In this document: piece after piece, positions 1 to 4,216 of the stretch
How the letters are laid out: each line of letters opens with the position of its first letter
How positions within the stretch are numbered: position 1 is the first letter of the stretch
Assembly (NCBI GenBank): GCA_038211475.1
Contig: JBBQVN010000179.1
Coordinates: 1 to 7,023, forward strand
Source of the DNA: JANYBT01 sp038211475
GTDB taxonomy: Bacteria; Acidobacteriota; Terriglobia; Terriglobales; Acidobacteriaceae
Length of the DNA: 7,023 bases
Direction: 5' to 3'
Translations under genes and position numbers: made by a program
The notes under the pieces: model-generated
The model's input: the letters and a program-made list of their open reading frames with translations, nothing else
What the model was told of the DNA's origin: nothing
Database searches by the model: none

Positions 1-83
1 ACGCACACGTTCACGCGATGTTTAAATCCCAACTGCGCCTGGCGTTCGGTTTCGGCGATTTGATCGAGTTCTTCAGGAGACAT
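1..83 (-). CDS. hoxF: HoxF, NAD-reducing hydrogenase diaphorase flavoprotein subunit, N-terminal fragment
   Basis: Only the first 27 codons are present; the gene runs off the left edge. It starts with an ATG at 83, inside the last codons of hoxE in another frame, giving an 11-bp overlap typical of translationally coupled subunits. The visible peptide begins MSPEELDQIAETERQ and ends in HRVNVC. An acidic helix followed by a short beta strand ending in a cysteine resembles the start of HoxF, whose N-terminal thioredoxin-like ferredoxin domain precedes the FMN/NADH-binding NuoF-like part. HoxF would oxidise or reduce NAD(H) and pass electrons to the hydrogenase module. The identity rests mainly on the position directly after hoxE, since the FMN, NAD and 4Fe-4S motifs are out of view. 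A NuoF-type subunit cannot be excluded from this fragment alone. The Shine-Dalgarno is weak (GTGGGA), in keeping with coupling to hoxE. Confidence 0.72.
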   Translation of the reverse strand, partial: MSPEELDQIAETERQAQLGFKHRVNVC

Positions 84-591
84 GCGAGTCCCACTTGGCC
101 AGACGGTCGCGCAGTGCCGCTGGAGTAACTTTGCCGGCAACTTCGTGGTCATATACCACCGCCGGAGCCAGTCCGCAAGACCCCAGACAACGGGCGGTGA
201 GCAGCGATACTTTGCCGTCGGCGGTGGTGTGCCCCGGAGTCACGCCCAAGTCCTGCTTCATCGCCGATACTAGTTGGAGTGCGCCCTTGATGTAGCAGGC
301 GGTGCCCATGCAAACCACGCAAGTGTGTTCACCGGCCGGCTTGAGGGTGAAGAAATGGTAGAAGGTAGCCACTCCATAAGCCCGACTAAGTGGGACGCGG
401 AGCGAGGACGCGACATAGCGGAGAGCCTCTACGTCAAGGTAACCGAACGCTTCCTGCACCGTGTGCAGCGCCTCGATCAGGCCGCGCTGCTGATTGCCCA
501 AGCGGCGCATGGTGGTATCCACCAGCCGCCAGCGTTTGTCATCGTTAGGATGTGGCGTCTTCGGAGGTTCGACCACCGCAACTGCTCCCAC
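73..591 (-). CDS. hoxE: HoxE, [2Fe-2S] subunit of bidirectional NAD-linked [NiFe]-hydrogenase
   Basis: This 172-residue protein belongs to the NuoE/HoxE thioredoxin-like ferredoxin family. HoxE helps link the diaphorase (HoxF, HoxU) to the hydrogenase (HoxY, HoxH) in the cytoplasm. Residues 20-80 are the helical N-terminal part, with YGVATFYHFF at 72-81. The cluster ligands fit the family spacing exactly: Cys94-x4-Cys99-x35-Cys135-x3-Cys139 (CMGTAC, then CLGSCG). An additional Cys91 gives CVVC. Stretches such as HTCVVC, GTACYIKGA and SLLTARCLGSCGLAPAVV follow cyanobacterial HoxE more closely than NuoE of respiratory complex I, so I call HoxE. The length is usual for HoxE. The start is a GTG at 591, chosen because GAGGTG lies 4 nt upstream and the extra N-terminal residues are normal for this family. 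It overlaps hoxF by 11 bp. No nuo or hydrogenase catalytic gene is visible, so a HoxE-like subunit of another NADH-linked complex remains a lesser possibility. Confidence 0.9.
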   Translation of the reverse strand: MGAVAVVEPPKTPHPNDDKRWRLVDTTMRRLGNQQRGLIEALHTVQEAFGYLDVEALRYVASSLRVPLSRAYGVATFYHFFTLKPAGEHTCVVCMGTACYIKGALQLVSAMKQDLGVTPGHTTADGKVSLLTARCLGSCGLAPAVVYDHEVAGKVTPAALRDRLAKWDSHVS

Positions 592-595
592 GTTT

Positions 596-601
596 CACCT
601 C
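596..601 (-). promoter_or_regulatory. Ribosome binding site of hoxE
   Basis: On the minus strand GAGGTG lies 4 nt before the GTG at 591. It supports the GTG as the true start; the next in-frame ATG (codon 28) would remove conserved N-terminal residues. Confidence 0.7.
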
Positions 602-649
602 GCTCTTACGGGAGAGTTGGCGAGCCGGGCATTCCGGCTTGTCGCAGTT

Positions 650-655
650 AGTGTA
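650..655 (-). promoter_or_regulatory. Candidate -10 element of the hoxE promoter
   Basis: TACACT on the minus strand matches TATAAT at four of six positions. Transcription would start near 643-644, leaving an untranslated leader of about 52 nt before the hoxE GTG. No recognisable -35 hexamer sits 16-18 bp upstream; the CRP-like palindrome at 679-692 occupies that area, as at class II activated promoters. The element is weak by itself and is proposed mainly for its spacing to that palindrome. Confidence 0.4.
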
Positions 656-678
656 AGAGGGATTGGCGCTTACAGACC

Positions 679-692
679 GTGATGCGCGTCAC
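679..692. promoter_or_regulatory. CRP/FNR-family type operator upstream of hoxE
   Basis: GTGATGCGCGTCAC on the plus strand (GTGACGCGCATCAC on the minus strand) is a 14-bp palindrome in which only one pair of positions breaks the symmetry. It has the GTGA-N6-TCAC core known from CRP-type sites. Its centre at 685.5 is about 94 bp from the hoxE start codon and about 41.5 bp from the start predicted from the TACACT element. The core is closer to CRP than to FNR (TTGAT-N4-ATCAA). The regulator is not in the window, so its identity is inference. Confidence 0.55.
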
Positions 693-706
693 CGGATGAT
701 GTGTCG

Positions 707-729
707 TGCAACCGCCCTGAATGGTTGCA
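707..729. repeat. Perfect 7-bp inverted repeat upstream of the hoxE promoter
   Basis: TGCAACC (707-713) and GGTTGCA (723-729) are exact inverted copies separated by 9 nt. There is no T-run on either side, so it is not a standard intrinsic terminator. Its centre (718) lies about 74 bp upstream of the predicted hoxE transcription start, so it could be a second operator or a hairpin. A chance occurrence is possible at this length. Confidence 0.35.
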
Positions 730-780
730 GGCTGAAGGGATGGAACCGGCGGCCAAAAGGGGTGGTATCCGGGTTGTAGT

Positions 781-840
781 TTAGTTCTCTTTTTGGAAAC
801 GACGTACGCTTTTTATGACTTCTGATATTTACTGATTCTA
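781..840. other. AT-rich block within the hoxE upstream region
   Basis: This 60-bp stretch has 19 G or C bases (32%), in visible contrast to its GC-rich surroundings. It holds short A/T runs (CTTTTT, GATATTTA) around a CGTACG palindrome. No open reading frame uses it. It may be an upstream control or nucleoid-protein binding region, or the junction between the hox promoter and the region 841-1338. I see no convincing paired -35/-10 in it. Confidence 0.4.
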
Positions 841-1338
841 AAGGACTTAGGGAGTCTTGGGTGCCTGCTCCGATCTAAAGGTGGCCAAGAACCGGAAAAG
901 AGGGTCGGATGCCTCGTCTAGGATGCCATTTTTCATGCACCAGAAGCCCGTGGCGAGGCGAGCGGGGTGGCGGTGCCACTCAAGGTCATTCCGACCCTTC
1001 GGAAGCGCCTGAGGGCCCCTTAAACGTAAAATAAGACTACAGCGGCAAAATCGCCACAAATCTGCGTATAGCTATCAGAACGGGCAGCTCGGGGCTGACT
1101 GGCCACCCTTCTGGTCGCGATTGGTTCAATTCCCGACCTCGACCGTCGCCTTCGACATCAAGTCGGATGGGAAAGCCCTCCCCAGGCAAGACTTGATCGG
1201 TTCCAACCCAACCTGCCCCACACTTATGCGCGAGGCTAGTAAGTTCAGGCATTGTGAGGCTCGAATGGGTCTCGAGCGGACTGAACATAGCTCAGCCCGC
1301 TAGCAAATTATTCTGAAGCTACTCCCTCAGGTCTCGAC
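841..1338. other. Intergenic stretch without a convincing gene
   Basis: About 500 bp between the AT-rich block and the propeller-like gene. Two short minus-strand frames, 1288-1037 (83 codons) and 1059-847 (70 codons), overlap slightly. Neither has a good ribosome binding site, and I recognise neither product. Arginine- and proline-rich stretches in the second look like non-coding GC-rich DNA read as protein. Several short inverted repeats occur: 989-1004, a GTGGC/GCCAC pair near 968-980, and a CTCGA/TCGAG pair at 1260-1276. The stretch could be a decayed gene or a dispersed intergenic repeat. No tRNA is present; the GGTTCAATTCC near 1125 resembles a T-loop, but its flanks do not pair. Confidence 0.45.
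989..1004. repeat. Short perfect hairpin (6-bp stem, 4-nt loop)
   Basis: TTCCGA (989-994) and TCGGAA (999-1004) pair around CCCT. It sits in gene-free sequence beside other short palindromes such as GGGCCC at 1013-1018. Neither strand carries a following T-tract. It may be part of a REP-like intergenic element, which cannot be shown from one copy. Confidence 0.35.
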
Positions 1339-2478
1339 TTATTGTCCCGGAGTAACTCCGGGAATGGAAACCCTGATCCACCGGGGTATGTAGTCATTGG
1401 CGCACACCAAATCACTGCCCACCAGGGCGTTCACGTTGTAGGTCATCAGAATTCCGGAGCCGGTGAATTCGGGATGCGCCTTGGCATTGTAAGTGACCAG
1501 ATTGCCAGTCTTGCATCCCTTGGCGCCAGCCTCGGGAGCGGTATAGACGGTCGTCTTGTTCGACCAAGGTCCCTGCGGCGAGCAGGAATAGTAGGTGGTC
1601 ACTCTTTTCCAGTTGGGATACCCAGGATTCAGCGGGTCCATCGTTGTCATTAAGTAGAAGGGGCCGGTGGTTGCGGTCAACTTGTTGACCGAATACTCCG
1701 GGGTGACCGCAGTCAGTCCGCCCATGGAAGTCGCGCTAGCCTGGCTCGACACCCATGTGTTGCTGGTAGCGCTCCAGTACTGCCATTGCGACGGCGACGT
1801 CAGGTAGTCGACCGAAGTGGTGCGGGCCACGTAGGGCTTCTTGGAATTGTTGCCGGGATCTTTCAGGCCGTAGATGTAGTAGTAGCCGTCGCTGTCGAGG
1901 AACAGCTTCGAACCCCAATCGATCGTCGTGTCGGGGAGCGCTACGGAAACAATCGAATCCACAGAGAGGCTGGGCCATGAGAGGGTGGCCACCGAATTTC
2001 CCTGGAACGCGAGCGACTTATTAAACTCCAGCAGGAAGATAGCGATCTTGTATACCCCGGCCGAAGGCTGATACACCATCGAGTCGCCCACCCAGAACCA
2101 GTTGTTCTTGTTTGCCGGCTTGAAGTAAGAACTCTTGTTAGCGGGATAGCCCACCGTAGTCAGCTTGTTAGCCACCTGGTCTTGAATGGTGAGCGCGTTG
2201 TGCGCCTGAAACAGGTAGCCGCTGCGTAGCCGCGTAGTAGGGTTGACGGTGCCGATGTAAGAATCCGACCACACCCAGAGATTGCGCCCATCGGGAAGCA
2301 GCACAGAGTAACCGCTGTCGCCGCCGGTCCAGCCCGGGCCATTCTGTCTGAAGAAGTTGTTGAAACTGCTATCGACCTTTCCGGGAGAGGGATTGCCGGG
2401 AAGTGTGCACTGTGCCGCGGCAGATAGGGTAATGCAAAGGAAGAACGCCGCTACGAGCCAGCGTGGGAGAATGCGCAT
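1339..2478 (-). CDS. Secreted beta-propeller-like protein resembling DUF5005/DUF4185 families
   Basis: This 379-residue protein opens with a Sec signal peptide (residues 1 to about 22: MRILPR, a hydrophobic core, then SAAAQ). The cysteine is preceded by Gln, so it does not form a lipobox. The mature part is rich in Trp, Tyr, Ser and Asn and shows repeated strand motifs of sugar-related five-bladed propellers: TGGDSGYSVLLPDGRNLW (51-68) followed by SDSYIGTVNP (71-80), YYYIYG (199-204), YYSCSPQGPWS (296-306) and an AHPEF...LMTYNVN segment (334-350). These recall DUF5005 and DUF4185 proteins, which resemble five-bladed-propeller glycosidases. A carbohydrate-binding or hydrolytic role outside the cytoplasm is inferred; no catalytic residues can be assigned securely. 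The ATG at 2478 is chosen over upstream in-frame starts because GGAGG lies 7 nt before it and the signal peptide follows directly. No clear terminator follows the TAA. Confidence 0.72.
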   Translation of the reverse strand: MRILPRWLVAAFFLCITLSAAAQCTLPGNPSPGKVDSSFNNFFRQNGPGWTGGDSGYSVLLPDGRNLWVWSDSYIGTVNPTTRLRSGYLFQAHNALTIQDQVANKLTTVGYPANKSSYFKPANKNNWFWVGDSMVYQPSAGVYKIAIFLLEFNKSLAFQGNSVATLSWPSLSVDSIVSVALPDTTIDWGSKLFLDSDGYYYIYGLKDPGNNSKKPYVARTTSVDYLTSPSQWQYWSATSNTWVSSQASATSMGGLTAVTPEYSVNKLTATTGPFYLMTTMDPLNPGYPNWKRVTTYYSCSPQGPWSNKTTVYTAPEAGAKGCKTGNLVTYNAKAHPEFTGSGILMTYNVNALVGSDLVCANDYIPRWIRVSIPGVTPGQ

Positions 2479-2485
2479 GATAATG

Positions 2486-2490
2486 CCTCC
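2486..2490 (-). promoter_or_regulatory. Strong ribosome binding site deciding the start of the propeller-like gene
   Basis: GGAGG on the minus strand lies 7 nt before the ATG at 2478. The frame stays open upstream to 2574, but the added residues would bury the signal peptide, so the shorter start is preferred. Confidence 0.85.
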
Positions 2491-2628
2491 GAGAAACGGG
2501 ATGAACTGAGGATAGCATATGGGAACCGGGAAGACGCGACCCATGGCAAAAAACGCGAAACACGATCCCGCCAATGGATGCAGGGCTGCGCGGCTCTTCT
2601 CTTGCGGCCGGTGAGGACTGCTCTTCTA

Positions 2629-2650
2629 CGGCGTTCCAGCGCGAACGCCG
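2629..2650 (-). terminator. Hairpin just after the lipoprotein gene, possible terminator
   Basis: CGGCGTTC and GAACGCCG form a perfect 8-bp stem with a 6-nt loop, 9 nt beyond the TAG of the lipoprotein gene in the direction of transcription. No T-tract follows, so it is not a canonical intrinsic terminator; a Rho-assisted end or 3' mRNA protection is also possible. Its place suggests that the lipoprotein transcript ends before the propeller-like gene. Confidence 0.45.
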
Positions 2651-2659
2651 GCTCGCCGG

Positions 2660-3976
2660 CTACTTGTGATTGGGGATGCACTTGGCTAGCATCCCGGCCT
2701 CGGTGTCGTTGAAGGCCTGAGTGTCTTGCCAGACGCCTTCGTTTGTGCACACCCCAGAATAGCAATTGACGTCGGGCGGAGCGTTCTTGGGGACGACCGC
2801 GTCGATCAAGAATTTGGCTTGCCCGGTACTCTCATTCACCGGAAGGGTCACGCACTCAAACCAGCTCATGGAAGTCTTGGGAAGAGAGAAGTTAGCATCC
2901 GCGTTTACGATGGAGTCCGCCGACCAACGATTGATGTCGCTCTGCGTCGGATTCGGAGAACCGCAGGACGTGGTGCCCTCCAAATCGTTGATATGTTTGG
3001 CCACCGACGCGCTATAGGCGTAGATTGCGCTGGGGAGGAGCGGGCAAAGGTTGGGAGGGCCGGCCGGATTGAGCGCACTGTCGCAGCCATAATCCAAGCG
3101 CGCCACGGCCGGGCCGCTGGCCACGACGATGTGGTCAAAGTAATCGCCCAAGCCATAGTTGCCTAGAGAATAGGTGAGCGCGGCGCCGCCCCCGCTGATC
3201 CCTTGGCCGCAAAAACCGGTGGTGCGGCTGCTCGCCTGCACGGTGGTGAAAATATATTGAAAGAGAGTCGCGGGCCGGCAGGCCGCGGTCTTGATGCCAA
3301 TGCCGCTGGCACTGGACCACTCGGAGGCCCAGGCGACCTGCACCACATTGAAGCCGTCCTTTAAGTAAGCGTCGGCAAAACCAGAATTCAGCAATTGAGT
3401 GCCGGGGCCGCCGGAATGGAGAGTGATCGTGCCTTTGGGCGTACCGGAGGGCACTGCGACGGCGACGGTTACGTTGATGTCGGACAATCCAGGACAAGCA
3501 ACCATAACCTCGGTGCAGCTCGCCCCCGCGGCCGCGTTGGGGGGGCATTGAGTCGCCCCAATCAGGGATGCCGTGCCCAGGGGCAGCGTCCCCGGCGCAA
3601 CCAGGGTGACCGTCAAAGGAGCGGTCCCGTTGATAGAACTCAGGCTAGCGGTAATAGTCGAGGACCCCACGCTGACGGCGGTGACCAGTCCGATGTTGCT
3701 GATAGTGGCGACGGCGGGCGCGGAGGAACTCCAGACCACCGAAGCAGTCAGGCTCCTGGAGCTGCCATCGCTATAGTTGCCGGTGGCGGTCAGTTGCAGC
3801 GACGCTCCCACCGCGAGCGAAGGGTTGGTTGGCGTCACGGTGATTGAGTTCAAAGTGGCGTTGCTTGGAGCCGAGGGCGAAGAAGAACCACATCCCGTGA
3901 GTATTCCCAAGGGCAAAGTCAGAAGGAAGAAGATGATTACCTGCTTTTGGATCGATGTTCGACTGCTGCTGCGCAT
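2660..3976 (-). CDS. Lipoprotein with Big_2 Ig-like domain and alpha/beta-hydrolase-like domain
   Basis: The protein has 438 residues. The N-terminus MRSSSRTSIQKQ, a hydrophobic run and LTGC give a lipobox with lipidated Cys29, so it is probably surface- or membrane-anchored. A Ser/Pro linker leads to one bacterial Ig-like Big_2 domain (about 42-124: SITVTPTNPSLAVG, VWSSSAPAVATI, VSVGSSTITAS). From about 130 on an alpha/beta-hydrolase-like domain is suggested by HSGGPG (187-192, possible oxyanion loop) and C-G-Q-GISGGG, a G-x-S-x-G nucleophile elbow with Ser261. WSADSIV and NEGVW further on are probably family motifs. Twelve cysteines besides Cys29 suggest disulfides and export. I see no clear catalytic histidine: the only C-terminal one is the penultimate residue. 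An esterase or depolymerase role is inference. The start at 3976 is preferred over a TTG at 4042 because GGAG lies 7 nt upstream and the lipoprotein signal follows. Confidence 0.75.
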   Translation of the reverse strand: MRSSSRTSIQKQVIIFFLLTLPLGILTGCGSSSPSAPSNATLNSITVTPTNPSLAVGASLQLTATGNYSDGSSRSLTASVVWSSSAPAVATISNIGLVTAVSVGSSTITASLSSINGTAPLTVTLVAPGTLPLGTASLIGATQCPPNAAAGASCTEVMVACPGLSDINVTVAVAVPSGTPKGTITLHSGGPGTQLLNSGFADAYLKDGFNVVQVAWASEWSSASGIGIKTAACRPATLFQYIFTTVQASSRTTGFCGQGISGGGAALTYSLGNYGLGDYFDHIVVASGPAVARLDYGCDSALNPAGPPNLCPLLPSAIYAYSASVAKHINDLEGTTSCGSPNPTQSDINRWSADSIVNADANFSLPKTSMSWFECVTLPVNESTGQAKFLIDAVVPKNAPPDVNCYSGVCTNEGVWQDTQAFNDTEAGMLAKCIPNHK

Positions 3977-3983
3977 GACACTG

Positions 3984-3987
3984 CTCC
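3984..3987 (-). promoter_or_regulatory. Ribosome binding site of the lipoprotein gene
   Basis: GGAG on the minus strand lies 7 nt before the ATG at 3976. It overlaps a second, out-of-frame ATG at 3989, itself preceded by CAGGAG at a good distance. Ribosomes could also enter there and read a 72-codon frame inside the gene, which looks non-functional. Confidence 0.6.
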
Positions 3988-4191
3988 ATTTCGACTCCTG
4001 CTCTAAGGTGGGCTGGAATCTCGTTTCGTTAGCCAGTGCCAATCAGGGGACCCACTAGCGGTTGCTTCCAGCTTATTACGAAACTCCTGTCCCTGCTCGA
4101 TCTGAGGGGTCTCTTTTTCAGATTTCCGGCGGGTTTTGTTTTGGACCGAGCGCTGCGGAGCCAAAGCCGTGGATCTAAAAGAGGTACGCCC

Positions 4192-4216
4192 AGCCGCCAT
4201 TCGTGCGTGTGCGGCT
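4192..4216 (-). repeat. Hairpin at the GH38 stop codon
   Basis: AGCCGC and GCGGCT form a perfect 6-bp stem with a 13-nt loop; the first base of the stem-forming region overlaps the TAA of the mannosidase gene. On the transcribed strand a TCTTTT run follows about 9 nt after the stem, too far for a standard intrinsic terminator. The rest of the 3977-4215 gap shows no gene. It presumably holds the lipoprotein promoter, but I cannot point to convincing -35/-10 hexamers. Confidence 0.3.

Noticed and set aside
1110..1140. GGTTCAATTCC as the T-arm of a tRNA
   Set aside because: The flanking bases do not form the T-stem beyond two pairs, and no acceptor, D or anticodon arms can be folded upstream.
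847..1288. Two small hypothetical genes on the minus strand (1288-1037 and 1059-847)
   Set aside because: They lack good ribosome binding sites and recognisable domains, and the second product is dominated by Arg/Pro-rich sequence; reported only as part of the gene-free stretch.
2479..2574. Longer N-terminus (starting at 2574) for the propeller-like protein
   Set aside because: The extension would precede a complete signal peptide, and the GGAGG motif points to the ATG at 2478.
4027..4041. TGGCAC on the minus strand as the -24 box of a sigma-54 promoter for the lipoprotein gene
   Set aside because: The -24 part fits, but the required GC of the -12 box is not at the right spacing (AACG is there instead).
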